This document shows positions 48,537-59,400 of a stretch of DNA of 61,392 nt, one piece after another. The DNA is from Schizochytrium sp. CCTCC M209059 (taxonomy: Eukaryota; Sar; Bigyra; Thraustochytrida; Thraustochytriidae): contig KN805456.1 in the NCBI GenBank assembly GCA_000818945.1, forward strand, positions 61,576 through 122,967. The letters run 5' to 3'. The position numbers and the translations under genes were made by a program. How positions within the stretch are numbered: position 1 is the stretch's first letter; each line of letters starts with the position of its first letter. The notes beneath the pieces are model-generated. The model was given only the letters and a program-made list of their open reading frames with translations, had not been told where the DNA came from and ran no database searches.

Positions 48537-49409
48537 ATGGCGACGAGCAAGACGGGCAAGATGTCGCGCGAGGGCACGACGATCTTGATCGAACCGCCCG
48601 AGACGGCTGACTCTGTGGTGGTGATCATGCACGGCCTCGGAGATACCGCGAACGGGTTTGCAGATGTGGCCCAAATGTTCTCGGCGCGCATGCCGACGAC
48701 AAAGTTTATCCTGCCTACGGCGCCCACGCAGCCCGTGACCCTGAACAGGGGAATGCGCATGCCTTCCTGGTACGATATCGTGAGTCTGGGCGGCGGCCCG
48801 AACGAGACGTTTGAAGGGATTGAGGACAGCGCGCAAAGGATTCGCGGTATCCTGGATCAGGAACACGAAAAGGGTATGCCGTACAACCGCATGGTGCTTG
48901 CTGGATTCAGTCAGGGCGCTGCGATGAGTCTTTTCACGGGCCTGCAGCTTCCCGCGGAAAAGAAGCTGGCTGGTCTGCTGGTCATGAGTGGTTACCTTGC
49001 CGGCTACAACACGTTCAAGCTGACGCCTGGTCTCGAGGACACGCCAGTGCTGCACCAGCACGGAACCTCTGACCAGGTGGTTTCCTTTGAAATGGGCGAT
49101 CGTACACAGAAACGAGTGCAAGAGCTTGGAGCGACAGACTATACGCTCGAGCCGTACAAGGGCATGAGTCACTCGGTTTCTCCCGAAGAGCTTGGTTCCG
49201 GACTTGCTTTTCTGCAAAAGGTCCTTGCGCCTGCAAAAGACGCTGCGACGGATAGCGGAGCTGGCGCCAAGACGGTCGATGACATGTCTGTAACGGAGCT
49301 CAAGGCTGCGATCGAGCAAGGAGGTCTCGGAACCAAGGCTGTGGGCCTTGTCGAAAAGGAAGATCTCGTCAAGCTCCTCAAGGAGAGTCAGGCGACGAAA
49401 GAGCTCTAA
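48537..49409 (+). CDS. acyl-protein thioesterase / lysophospholipase-like hydrolase with SAP-like tail
   Basis: 290 residues from the ATG at 48537 (good context GCAATGG). An upstream in-frame ATG at 48423 would add a basic/hydrophobic leader (LKLLAVTTVASLFSA) but has poor context. The alpha/beta-hydrolase triad is present: nucleophile Ser in GFSQGAAMS near 125, Asp in GTSDQVV near 179, and His in MSHSV near 212; oxyanion HGLGDTANGF is near 31. This is the APT1/APT2 family, which depalmitoylates proteins. After residue 235 there is an extra module, MSVTELKAAIEQGGLGTKAV, then LVEKEDLVKLL, like a SAP/ARMET-C helical domain. Confidence 0.9.
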   Translation: MATSKTGKMSREGTTILIEPPETADSVVVIMHGLGDTANGFADVAQMFSARMPTTKFILPTAPTQPVTLNRGMRMPSWYDIVSLGGGPNETFEGIEDSAQRIRGILDQEHEKGMPYNRMVLAGFSQGAAMSLFTGLQLPAEKKLAGLLVMSGYLAGYNTFKLTPGLEDTPVLHQHGTSDQVVSFEMGDRTQKRVQELGATDYTLEPYKGMSHSVSPEELGSGLAFLQKVLAPAKDAATDSGAGAKTVDDMSVTELKAAIEQGGLGTKAVGLVEKEDLVKLLKESQATKEL

Positions 49410-49466
49410 GCACTCCATGTTTTTTTTTTTGGAAAAAGAAAGATTGCAGTAAATCACATCTCCATT

Positions 49467-49612
49467 TCTTTTATTGTCTCCATTCGAAATGCACAAGATG
49501 TTATTTCGATTGTTTGGCCTCTCCCGATGGCGATATGATATCTTTTATTGTCTCCATTCGAAATGTACAAGATGTTATTTCTATTGTTTGGCCTCTCCCG
49601 ATGGCGATGGGA
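49467..49612. repeat. 74-bp tandem duplication
   Basis: TCTTTTATTGTCTCCATTCG starts at 49467 and again at 49541. The copies are nearly identical through GGCCTCTCCCGATGGCGAT. The duplicate lies in the convergent 3' spacer. Confidence 0.9.
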
Positions 49613-49713
49613 CACAGAAAGAAATAGACTTTTCTTGTTTGCGCGCCAATCGATCGATGCAGAAGGTTTGTTTTCAAAGTTGTGTTCACAATGACTTTGT
49701 TTGTTCATTAAGA

Positions 49714-51159
49714 TTACATGGCTGTGACTCGCTCGACAAAGCGCATGGCATGTTCATATAAATCTCTCGACTGCTCACAACCGGATTCCCATTGAAGTTG
49801 AAAGCTGTGGACCTTGTCGGGATAGGCAAAGAAAGAGATGTCGGCGTCGGGAGAATTGTGCGTCTTTGCTTTGGCATAAAAGTCTTCGATATGCGGCATA
49901 AAGATCTCGGCATCCCCAGCCGTGAGCATGAGAGGCGGCATATCGTGAAGCTTTGAGAGAATTGGCGAGGCTAGCGGATTGGACGCGGCCACGTGCGCCA
50001 AGGGGACATATGTTCTTGCCGCGCCATTGACGATGCCGGCCGTGAGAACATCTCGGTTGGCGCGCTTGGCACAATATGGTGCATCATGACGCAAATCGAG
50101 AAGCGGGCTCATGATGATGGCACCTGCGGGCATAGGAAGCTTTGCATTGGCAAGAACACCTGCGACATGCTTGGGGCACACCTTGGCGGTTGCCGCACTC
50201 TTGTTGACAAGGTTGTTGGATTGCAGAGAGTTCCCTTGTCGATTGATATCCTCGTTTTTGATGTAGGTGTTCAAGCCGTCACGGAGAGCGAGAAGCGTTG
50301 CAGCGACAAGACCACCTCCGGCGCTCTCGCCGGCAAGAACAACTTGGGAGGCTTGCATGCGTCCTGGCGCAACGTGCCAGGCAAAGGCCCGCACGGCGTC
50401 AATGACAGCGGCTGGAAAACGCGCTTCAGGGGCAAGAGCGTAGTCAGGAAGGACAACAACCATGTTGAGCGGCGACGGGCGGTCGAGAGCGTGTTCGCCG
50501 TAATGCCAGCCAACAGCCTGTGAGGCAAGCATTGTGCCACTGACGTATCCGCCGCCGTGAAAGTGGAGAAGCCACTTTAAAGGTTTTTCGCGCGTTTGGT
50601 GGGCGTGTGGCGTACGTTCGTGCCACGTTCGGGCCTCATTGCGTTCTTCGGGGGAGACGGCGAGTCCGAGGTGTTTCTTGGCGTCGGGGACAAGGCGTTT
50701 AGGGCAAACTGCCCGGCATGGTACGCCATCTGCGACATAGTCAAAAGTTGTATATCCTGCCTTTTCCATGGCTTTGGCACTCGAGTAGGCGACGAGCTCA
50801 AAGCCTCGGCGCATGTAGCGATAGTTTGTTTCGTCATGTTCGGCTGCGGTTTGCAAGAACTCTGCAGCGCTCCGCACGCCGCTGTTGATGACTTCGGTCG
50901 CCCAAGACACGCCCACATGCTCGGGCTCCCCACCGCGACGGGTGCGCGCGATTGTGGCTACTGCCGTACCCCATGCAAAGTCTCTCGCGGCGCCTGCAAA
51001 GAGCCACGTGCACGCCTCTGCGGAGGTCTGCACTCCGGCAAGCCTTCTCGCCGTGAACACGGCGACCATTGCGAGCGCCAAGCACGCCATCTGCGCCATT
51101 CGCCCGCTCGCCGCGAGGGTCTCCACGACCGTCGCCGCTGCCGCCATCGCCGCGCCCAT
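49714..51159 (-). CDS. HSL-family alpha/beta hydrolase (esterase/lipase-like)
   Basis: 481 residues from MGAAMAAAATVVETLAASGR (51159). The frame stays open to 51447 through Arg-rich text. The N-terminus has a hydrophobic stretch (MACLALAMVAVFTA) near 25-40, a possible anchor. The hormone-sensitive-lipase oxyanion motif HFHGGGY is near 198, the nucleophile elbow GESAGGG near 277, Asp in GDAEIF near 435 and His in DKVHSFQLQW near 462. So the triad is intact. Substrate unknown; esterase or steryl/acylglycerol deacetylase activity is possible. An insert at about 300-345 (Asn/Lys/Gln-rich) separates core strands. Confidence 0.88.
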   Translation of the reverse strand: MGAAMAAAATVVETLAASGRMAQMACLALAMVAVFTARRLAGVQTSAEACTWLFAGAARDFAWGTAVATIARTRRGGEPEHVGVSWATEVINSGVRSAAEFLQTAAEHDETNYRYMRRGFELVAYSSAKAMEKAGYTTFDYVADGVPCRAVCPKRLVPDAKKHLGLAVSPEERNEARTWHERTPHAHQTREKPLKWLLHFHGGGYVSGTMLASQAVGWHYGEHALDRPSPLNMVVVLPDYALAPEARFPAAVIDAVRAFAWHVAPGRMQASQVVLAGESAGGGLVAATLLALRDGLNTYIKNEDINRQGNSLQSNNLVNKSAATAKVCPKHVAGVLANAKLPMPAGAIIMSPLLDLRHDAPYCAKRANRDVLTAGIVNGAARTYVPLAHVAASNPLASPILSKLHDMPPLMLTAGDAEIFMPHIEDFYAKAKTHNSPDADISFFAYPDKVHSFQLQWESGCEQSRDLYEHAMRFVERVTAM

Positions 51160-52310
51160 GCGGGGCCGCGCGGGTCCGTGCCGGTGTGTTTCTGCGCTGC
51201 GAGGGCTTTTTGCGCGCTGGCTCGAGCGCTTTCTTTTCACGACCGTGTGCCGCCGCACGAAGCGGGTTTGCTGCTCGCCCGCGACGCGGCGACGCGTGCC
51301 GAGGCGAGGCACGTGCGGCCCGATCCCGCCTTGGCTTGGGCATGGCACGACGCGGCGCGCGAGCTCGATCGATCCGCGGCGGGCGCTCCACGCACCGCGG
51401 AGTCGTGACCACGGCAGGCTGCTCTGCCGCGCGTGCAGGCTGCCCACAGTCGCCGGTCGCTGTACCCCCTGGTAACGGTTGACCGGCGCGCGATCCTCGA
51501 TGGAGACGATCGTTCAGTCGGTCCTCGAGCTGGAAAATAACGCCAGGCTGCTCAGCTTGGTTTGCCCTTCCCCGCCCTGCGTTGTGTAGTCCTCCTCGCT
51601 AGCCGTGCATGTGCGTGCCACAGGCGGCAACTTGTGCGCGCGCCCGTCGCTCCGCTGCCGCGTCTCCTTCGCGCAAGCCGCACCGCGCCTCCGTCCCGAG
51701 GTCTTTGGTCCTCGAAAATCGCGACGACGGACGCCCTAACGTGCCGAGATTCACTCATCCACCACCCATTATTCATTCCTTCGCTCGCTTGGCCTCGCCA
51801 TCGCGCCTCGCCGTCGCGCCGTGCCTCCGGGCATTCCAGGGAAGGTAGAAGCAGCCTCGGACGGCGCGCCGGAGCGATCTGGTCATGACGGTCACCGTCG
51901 GAGGTGTGCTGGTTGTGCATATGGGAGGGGATAAATGGTCGAAGTGGCGAGGCGGAGCAGCCTGGGCGGCCTTGCTGCATGCAGCCAGCGCAGCAGCCTG
52001 GGCAGCAGCCTGCGGGTGGGGCGATGGGAAGGAAGCCTGCGAGCTCGGAACAAGTGGAGAGAGCTTGTCTGCGTGCAGCTGCAGAATGGGTGGGAGGACT
52101 CGAGACGAGCGTGAAGCAACGTCAACAAGCCTGACTGGCGGCAAGAAGCAATGTTTCCAGCGTGGTCATGAGGGTATCGAGCAATTCAACTAAATCTCTT
52201 GGCAGGATGTAATAGGGGGGGGGGGGCGGGAATGGATGGACGGGAGGGGTCGTAAACAAGAAGGAAGGGAAAGTTTAAAGCAAAGAAGTGGGTCACTGTG
52301 TTATTCGGGT
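51160..52310. other. spacer without a supported gene; poly-G run
   Basis: About 1.15 kb. A G run is at about 52215-52226. Overlapping Arg/Ala/Ser-rich ORFs occur on both strands and none looks conserved. Confidence 0.5.
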
Positions 52311-52634
52311 TTAAGCCTGAGGGGTACGAGTGTAGATCCACTGCTTCTGGTGGTGCACGATGGGCTTGATGAGGCCCTGGTTCTGGAGCTCAAGAATGGC
52401 TCGCCGCGCAAGGGAGCCGTTGATCTTGAGACGCTCCACAACAGTGGCGACGGAAATAAGCTTCATCTTAGGCACATCAGTGAGGAGCTTCTCGTAACCA
52501 GGCTTCTCAAAGAGGACGGCGTTGAAGGCCTTCTCGCGGACCTTGCCCTTGGCCCACTTCTTCTTCTTGCCCTTGTTGCCACCGGCCATAGCGGCCTTGG
52601 CCTTGGCCTCCTTCGTCTTTTGCTGCTTGACCGC
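52311..52634 (-). CDS. RPS25: ribosomal protein eS25, last exon
   Basis: The exon begins after a good acceptor (minus strand TTTTCTACAG) and reads AVKQQKTKEAKAKAAMAGGN, KGKKKKWAKGKVREKAFNAV, with GSLARRAILELQNQGLIKPI later, ending in TRTPQA. This is the full eS25 core (winged helix of the 40S head, near the IRES and eIF sites). About 107 residues are encoded here; the true start is in an upstream exon. One candidate first exon is at 52844-52888 (minus; MSSATLSATASAAKT, phase fits) but its donor GTCTCG is weak. An internal ATG (MAGGNK) is the other option. Confidence 0.92.
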   Translation of the reverse strand, partial: AVKQQKTKEAKAKAAMAGGNKGKKKKWAKGKVREKAFNAVLFEKPGYEKLLTDVPKMKLISVATVVERLKINGSLARRAILELQNQGLIKPIVHHQKQWIYTRTPQA

Positions 52635-54942
52635 CTGTAGAAAACAAATTAGAATAGCAAAGCAAAGCGCAACATTTGTCAGTCTTCCTGCCGCCTCGAG
52701 TAACCACGCGCAATATCTCCCTCTCTTTTCTCCAATGTCTTCGGGCACAGGTTAAAAGGGTTGATGGGTGGGTGGTGGAGGTGTCCGTCGCACCACACAA
52801 TGAGCAAACGCTACATCTGCTAGACTTTTCTCCAAAACGAGACCGTCTTTGCTGCTGATGCAGTTGCTGATAAAGTAGCGCTGCTCATCTCCGCCCCGTA
52901 CGCCTCCTCGCTTCCCTTGCCGTCATGGCGCAGCCGCGTCGTCAAGCGCCGTCGAGCGCCGTCGCCGCCAGGGCGCAGCTCGCGTCGTCGCCATCCATGC
53001 CGACCGCGCGCCATGCACGCCAACATCGTCCATGCCCGCGTGCGTCGCGCCGTCATGGCGTCTTCGCGAGCGGGACTCCGTCCTCGCTCTCCTCCTCCGC
53101 GCGCGCGCAGTGCCTCCGCCGCCGCCGCCGCCACGTACCATGGTGCCGAGTAGACAAGCGTCGAGTCTTGTCCGAGTCTCCTTCGAGGGTCTGCTGCTTG
53201 CTCCCTGCGCGGCGCTCGCGGCCTCTGCTTTGCGGCCCTTGCCGGGCCTTTACCGCACTGTGCGCGCCTCTTTGCCCCACTTGCGCGGACCCTATAACCC
53301 ACTTGCGCCCGCGCCCCGCCCACTGCACTCTACTGCACGCCCAGGTCCCATTCCGCACTTGTGCGACGGATACTCCACTTGCCGCGCCGCGCATAACCCA
53401 CTGTGCGCGCACCGCGCCGCGCACTTGCGCCCGGTCCCCGCGTTACCCGCCACTCATTGCCGCACCAGTCATGCCCCGCCGGACTATTGTACCCTAACCC
53501 TAGATATAGGCCTTTTGCGCGGTGTGCGCAACGTAGTCAGGAGACGGAGGCGGTGGAACGCGGGGAACGAGGCGACATCGGAAGCCGCATTGATGGGATG
53601 GATGAGAGGATTGATTTGGAGGGGAATTGGGTAGTGTGTTTGAAGCTACAGGCGAGAAGGAAGAGATTGAGGACGTTCAAGGCGAGGCAAGGTTTTCAAG
53701 GCAAGGTTTTCAAGGCAAGGTTTTCAAGGCAAATTGTTATTGACTTGTATTGCTAGGACAAGCTCGATTTGCTTTACATCTTCCATGCACGAGTGGAGAC
53801 GTCGGAGACGTCAGCACGAAGAACTTGAGAAAGTAAATGAGCGCTCAGATTTGATGAAAAAGGGATTGGCAAACTTGGAGTTCTTGGAGTTGCAGGCGAG
53901 AAGGAGATGATTAGGGGATGTTCAGAGCAAGGCAAGGTATTGTTGACTTGCATGACTAGAACAACCTTGATTTGATTCGCATCCTCAATGCATGAGCAAA
54001 GACGTCAGCACGAAGAACTCGAGACAGTAAATGAGCGCTCAGATTTGATGAAAAAGGGATCTGCAAAATCTTCTTTGTGCTTGAACATGGCTCCGGGGAA
54101 AAATTAATTTTGAAATCGACATCATCAACCTCTGCCGCGTCCTTTTCAGGTACATGAATCGGCAGGACTTACATCAGCATGGATATCACATCGATCAGTT
54201 GGCCTTCATTTGTGGACCTTGAAGAATATTCGTTCAAGCCAGGAAGCTTTTAGGTCCATCTTAAGAAAAACTGAGGTTTTCAAAGGCTAAAACGCTCAGT
54301 CATAAGGTTATTTCCAGCAGCACAGATTACACCAACATCGGGTCAGCGTGATCAGAAAACGTCAAAGATGATACTATATGCATGATGAAGAAAGTGTTGC
54401 GACAAAATTGCGTTTGTGCTTTTCAGCAAGGTGGCCCCTTTCACCTCGAATTTTCGTTCTGTGTGCTAAAAATTTGATCTAAGTGCACAACGATTTCCTT
54501 GACATCGATCGAGCGCAACAGGTCGCTTGGCCATTTAGACTTTTGCGATTTCGAGAGCGCTTGCTCATCGCAGGCACCGCACGCTGCCGGTTGCGTCGTC
54601 ATCTGAGATGGATCTGGAATGTGAATAAAGGCAAGATGAACAAGACAAGGCACGGGAAGGGAAGAAAAAAGATCCAGGTCTCTCGACGACTTTCCGAGGC
54701 GCAGTCTGTCAAGTCATTCATTCACCTATTTGCGCGAGGTCACGGCGGAGGAGACACGAAGCATCGCGCTCGGGCGCACGCGCAGCAAGGGCAGCACGTC
54801 GCGCCAGGAACCATGTCGTACGGCGAGGTGCGTTTCGCGTCGGGCAGAGACAGGACACGTAAGAGCAAAGGGGAATCGAAGGACTGACGATGAAGACTTG
54901 GGTACGCGGGTCGGCTTGCGCGATGCGGCGGGGACGGCGGTG
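52635..54942. other. long spacer upstream of eS25 and VPS29
   Basis: About 2.3 kb. It contains CACTTGCGC-type degenerate iterations at about 53270-53440, a CCCTAACCCTAG string at 53492-53503 and a tandem duplication at about 53640-54070. From 54070 to 54600 the sequence is AT-richer with nothing recognised. ORFs such as 53032-53634 look like repeat products. Confidence 0.5.
53640..54070. repeat. diverged tandem duplication, unit about 195-245 bp
   Basis: Copy 1 starts at about 53645 (CTACAGGCGAGAAGGA) and copy 2 at about 53890 (TTGCAGGCGAGAAGGA). Both contain GTAAATGAGCGCTCAGATTT (53833 and 54027) followed by GATGAAAAAGGGAT. Copy 1 is longer because GGTTTTCAAGGCAA is iterated at about 53690-53735. 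Confidence 0.85.
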
Positions 54943-55822
54943 ATGGCGCAGCTCGTAGTCGTGCTCGGGGATTTGCACATCCCACACAGAGCGTCGATCA
55001 TTCCGGAGAACTTTCAAAAGATGCTGATTCCGAACAAGACGCAACACGTGCTGTGCACAGGAAACGTTTGCACCAAGGAGCAGTACGAGTTCCTGCGATC
55101 GTTGGCCCCAAGTGTGCACGTTGTGCGAGGAGATATGGACGAGGTAGGTTTACGTTCGTTTGGCATCGTATATCTAGGAAAGGTTGTGCAGCAATCTCAC
55201 ATACGAACGATGTCATGTTGCATTTTTTGCCCGCTCGACACACATTATGCATATGTTTTGCCCGCTCGACACACATTATGCATATATTTTGCCCGCTCGA
55301 CACAGCTGCCGACGCTTCCGGAGGACGCGGTCGTGCGCATTGGCGATTTCAAGATTGGCGTGTGTCATGGCCATCAAGTTGTTCCTTGGGGGGATCTCGA
55401 GAGCTTGGCATGCTACGCGCGACAGCTCGACGTGGACATTTTGATTTCGGGCCACACGCACCGCAACTCGACCGTGGAGCACGAGGGCCGCTTCTACGTG
55501 AACCCAGGATCTATCACGGGCGCCGAGAACGGCTTTACAGAGTACGTGTAGACCTTGTTGTCAGAATGAAGAAGGAGCGAGTGGAATGGAAAGAAATGTA
55601 TTGGAATGGAAAGATGAGAAAGAGAGCATCGAGACGAGTCAGGTTGTCAAGGGTAGGCGTTTCTGTCAGTACTGACAAGGCTAACGTGGACTTATTTGCT
55701 TGTACAGGAATGTATCGCCAAGCTTCATCTGTTTGAGCATCAAGGGCAACGTTGCGACAACCTATGTATACGAGATGGTAGAGGGTGAGGTCAAGATCCA
55801 AAAGGTCAAGTTCACCAAGTAG
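54943..55822 (+). CDS. VPS29: retromer subunit VPS29, three exons
   Basis: Exons 54943-55143, 55306-55541 and 55708-55822 give 183 residues, the usual length. Starts MAQLVVVLGDLHIPHRASII. The metallophosphoesterase fold marks are GDLHIP, CTGNVCT, RGDMDE, VCHGHQVVPWGD and SGHTHRN, then FYVNPGSITGAENGF. Exon 3 reads NVSPSFICLSIKGNVATTYV and ends KVKFTK. Donors are GAG|GTAGGT and GA|GTACGTG; acceptors are GACACAG| and TTGTACAG|. VPS29 with VPS35 and VPS26 forms the retromer cargo-recycling coat at endosomes. Intron 1 is repeat-derived and frame-neutral (see next entry). An AATAAA lies at about 55839. Confidence 0.95.
55225..55305 (+). repeat. 31-bp tandem repeat in VPS29 intron 1
   Basis: TTTTGCCCGCTCGACACA recurs at 31-bp spacing (GCCC at 55229, 55260 and 55291). 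The third copy stops where GACACA becomes GACACAG, which is the splice acceptor at 55305. Confidence 0.9.
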
Positions 55823-55929
55823 TAGCAATGTAGAAGCGAATAAACCGGTATAAAGCCAAGCACGCGTGTATACATGGACACTTGTCGCATCGATGCGGTT
55901 TCTCTCGAGAGCAGCGGGGTCATTTAGCC

Positions 55930-56481
55930 ATGGCCCGCCCATCCAACCCTTTGACCGCGTTTGAGGCAGAGGTCCAAAAGTTCTCTTGCCGCCGCAGAGA
56001 AAAGGAAGTCGGCCGCAGCCGCGTTCCCTTGCCGGTCCTCTCCGCACTGGCTGTCTTGCCGCCGCTTACGTTTGCTCTGTCTATGCTGTCTCGCTGCAGG
56101 AAGTCGTGCGGAGCGTTCATTCCAGGGCCCCTCGAGATTTTCGCGCGAGATTCTCGAGCTTCATGCGACTTTGAAGCGCAACGTGCAAACATAGTTACGA
56201 GTGCCGCGGAGCCTGGCCTGGTGAGTGAGGCTGATCGAGCCTCTTCCCCTCACCCCCAACAAGAGCCTCCGGGCGAGGCTTTCCAAGCGTTGTTCTCGTT
56301 TCGAAGCGACCTGCTTTTCTTCGTCCTTTTTCGCCTTCGAGGCCCTCTTGCTTCCTCGCCGCGCTGGCGACGACCGCTTCTTGGACTTCCTCAACTTGAG
56401 CTTCTTCTCGTCTCGTTTCGGTCCCCAGACCGCCCCGGGGTGCAAGCGAGAATCACTCTTCGGGCAGGGTGGATTGGTTGA
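55930..56481 (+). CDS. possible gene, status uncertain
   Basis: The ATG at 55930 starts MARPSNPLTAFEAEVQKFSC, which looks like real protein for about 17 residues. The continuing frame is low complexity. Splicing to a downstream exon is possible: a good acceptor (CTCGCTGCAG ending near 56099) precedes SRAERSFQGPSRFSREILEL, then HATLKRNVQT and a stop in another frame. A matching donor is not obvious. It may be a small multi-exon gene just after VPS29; no family is recognised. Confidence 0.3.
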   Translation: MARPSNPLTAFEAEVQKFSCRRREKEVGRSRVPLPVLSALAVLPPLTFALSMLSRCRKSCGAFIPGPLEIFARDSRASCDFEAQRANIVTSAAEPGLVSEADRASSPHPQQEPPGEAFQALFSFRSDLLFFVLFRLRGPLASSPRWRRPLLGLPQLELLLVSFRSPDRPGVQARITLRAGWIG

Positions 56482-59400
56482 TTCCTCCCGCGCGGTCCAG
56501 GTGCACGCCCGGAAGCACGCTTACGTCGCTTCCCTGCGCACGCACGCACGCACGAGCCCGCACGCAAGAGCCCGCACCAAAAGCGAGCAAGCAAGCGAGC
56601 AAGCCAGCAGGCGCTCCCGGACCGCTTCAAAGTATGGAGCTCTCTCTCTCTCTCTCTCTCTTCCGCTAGCCACGGTCGCCTCCTCCCTCGGCTCGGCGAG
56701 GCGTCGAGACGAGTCGGGTCGAGTCGAGGCGAGTCGTCGTGCAGCGTGGCGGCCAGGGAGCCCTTTTTTGAAGCTCATGCGCGTCGTCCCACGGCCGCAG
56801 CCGCTCGCAGGCGCCACGGACGCCGGCAGCGGCTGCGACGCTCCTCGCCTCGAGCATTCCTGCCTGCCAGCCGGCCTGCCGCCGCCGGCGCGCCGCGCCC
56901 GCGTCTCGGCCGCGCGGCCTCCGCTCCCATCTCGCCTCGCATCTCGCGCGGCCTCGCATCTCGCATCTCGCATCGCCGCCATCTCATCTCGTCTCATCTC
57001 CTCATCACTGCCGCCGGTCCCGAACCGCGACTCGAGACCGCTGGCCCAGCACGGGGAGCAGAGCAGCGCGGCGCGGCGCGGGAATCTCGCGCAGCCGGCC
57101 GAGCGCAGCAGCGGCTCCGTCGCCAGCGTTCGCGAGACGCGGCGGCGGATGGGTTTAATTAAGGGAGTATGATGCGGCTGTGTCCGTGGGCTGGCCTGGA
57201 TGGCGCGGGGCGAGGGCGACGAGTTCGTCGTTTCAGGCAGGCGGGCTCAGCTGGGCAGCGAGCGAGCGCGGCGTTCCAAGGATCCCTCGCTCGCGCGGAG
57301 GCGATCGAACGAATGGAGGGTCGAACGAAGCATCGAACGAGGGATCGAACGAATGAACGAACGATCGATCGTGCGTGCGTGCGTGCGTGCTTGCTTTTTC
57401 TCGCGTTCTTTCTTTCTTTCTTGCTTTGCTTGCCTTCTTCTCTTGTTCCATTTGTTTCTTGCGGCCGAACCGCTCTCCCACAGACCCCGCAGCGTGCCAC
57501 GCGGGGGGCACGCGGGGAGAGTCAGGCGTGCAAAGACACCGCGGCGAAAGCGCCTCGCCTCCGCCCGCGTTCCGCCGCCGCATCAGCTGCGGGCGCGTGT
57601 GGGCCAGTGGAACAGACGGACACAGACGCTCGGCGCACACCGTCCCGTGGTGTGTGTCCGAGGCGAGGTGAGGGGAGGGGGAAAGAGAGAGAATAGTAGG
57701 GAGAGCGAGAGACCGCGTTCGCTTGTTTAAAGATTCTCTACGTCTCCACGCCAACCCAAAATGTTCTACCCGGCTCTACATCTCTCTCGCCCCCTCTCTC
57801 TCGCCCTCGTCCGGCGCGACTCGTAACGAATCAACATCTCTCGCAGCCCGCTGCCCAAGAAAACCGATCCCTCGGTCGCGCGCGCGCGCTCGCTTTTTCC
57901 ATTCATCCACGCACCTACGGCGGTGTGTTCGCGGTGCACGACGGCGAGGCCCCAGCGTCTGGGCCAGACGATAATATAATATTTTTGCCGCGATTGCTCC
58001 TCTAACGCTACGTGCTGCAGAGGCTGCTTGCTGGCTGTTGCGCGCGCGTGTGAGTACATATAACATATACCGCACGCGCGGTGCGGATGTAAAGCGCTCC
58101 AGGCTTCCGAGCGCGCAGATAAGGCTGGCTCCGAATGCGCAAGAGAATTCGAGCCGCCAACAGCCAGACGATATGAATCCAAGGGGTGGACATCGATCGA
58201 TCGATCGGTCGATTTGTTCTGGGCGCGCGATGGGTGGATTGGGTCGAACGGCCGCGCGTCGTTAGCGGTGGGCCCGCACGTCGTGCACGTGCGCGAATTC
58301 TTGCTCGCGGCATCGTACATCCCTCCCTCGCTCGCCCGCTCGCTCGCTCGCTCGCTCGAGCCCTCGCTCCCCTCCCAGGCGCGCGTGCCCCGCGGCTCGG
58401 CTCCGACGCGCGCGTGCCGAGCGGGCGAGGTTCGCGAGGCGCCGCACGTGTTTGATCCGACTCAAGAACATTAAGAAGACAAGCCAAGCCAAGCCAAGCC
58501 AAGCCAAGCCAAGCCAAGGCAAAACTCGCGCCGAAGCCAGACCTCGCGCTCGCTGCAGCGTCGGGCGAGCGCGGGCGAGGAGCGGCCGGCGAGGGGAACG
58601 AAGGAGCGGGGCTCGCGCGGCGGGAAGGAGCGGAAGGGCCGGGTTTGCTTGGGATGGTTTGGGAAGGGCTCGGTACACAAGCATGGGGCAAGCACGTGCC
58701 GCGGTGCTCAGGCTGAAAAGGAGATGACGTGGCCGATGACGATGGTCCATCGAGCGATCAACCGAGCGATCAACCGATCGAGCGAGCGAGCGAGCGGCCA
58801 GCGCAACCAGCACGGATGCGTCCGGGCCTGACCTGGCTGGCGCCCGGCTTTGGTGTGACGTGTCCGGTCCTGACCTCGCGTCTTGTCGGGTCCAGTCCTG
58901 TGGCGTCCTGCCTGTCCTTGCCTGGCAAGTAAGTAAACCAAAGCCTTCTTCTCTCCGTTCAGTAGAGCCACGAAGAATGAATATAAATAAATGAAAGCAA
59001 AGAAGGAGAAAAGAGGTTACGAAGCGTCTGGCGGCCTCTCGGTTCGCGGTCGTTGGGCTCGTCCTGCCAGCCGCACAGTGGCCGGTGGCGGCCCCAACAG
59101 GACGGGGCAACGGCCATCGAAGCGCCATCTTGGCGATGGCGGCGCGGCAGGATGGATGAATGGATGGATGGATGGATGTCTCTCGCGCCCTACGTCTGTC
59201 CGAAGCCGCGTCAAGCTGTGATCGGCGCCCCGCCCCGCCCCTCCCCATCGCGGTCCTGCGGGAAGGTACTGTGTATAGTGAGCGTGGGGGGAGGAAGAAT
59301 AAAAAAATGCATTTTGCAAAAAAAGGGGATGGATGGATGGATGCGTAAATGAATGGCCAAGCGTGCGACCAGCAGCAGCCCGCGGTACGCCCGACCCGAC

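Noticed and set aside
48291..49496. 401-residue minus-strand ORF
   Set aside because: Antisense to the thioesterase, whose catalytic triad is intact on the plus strand.
53492..53503. Telomere repeat CCCTAACCCTAG
   Set aside because: Only two units, well inside the window; chance or a tiny interstitial remnant.
57169..58691. Several 170-230-residue overlapping ORFs
   Set aside because: Arg/Ser/Ala text on both strands of GC-rich microsatellite DNA, with no motif to favour any.
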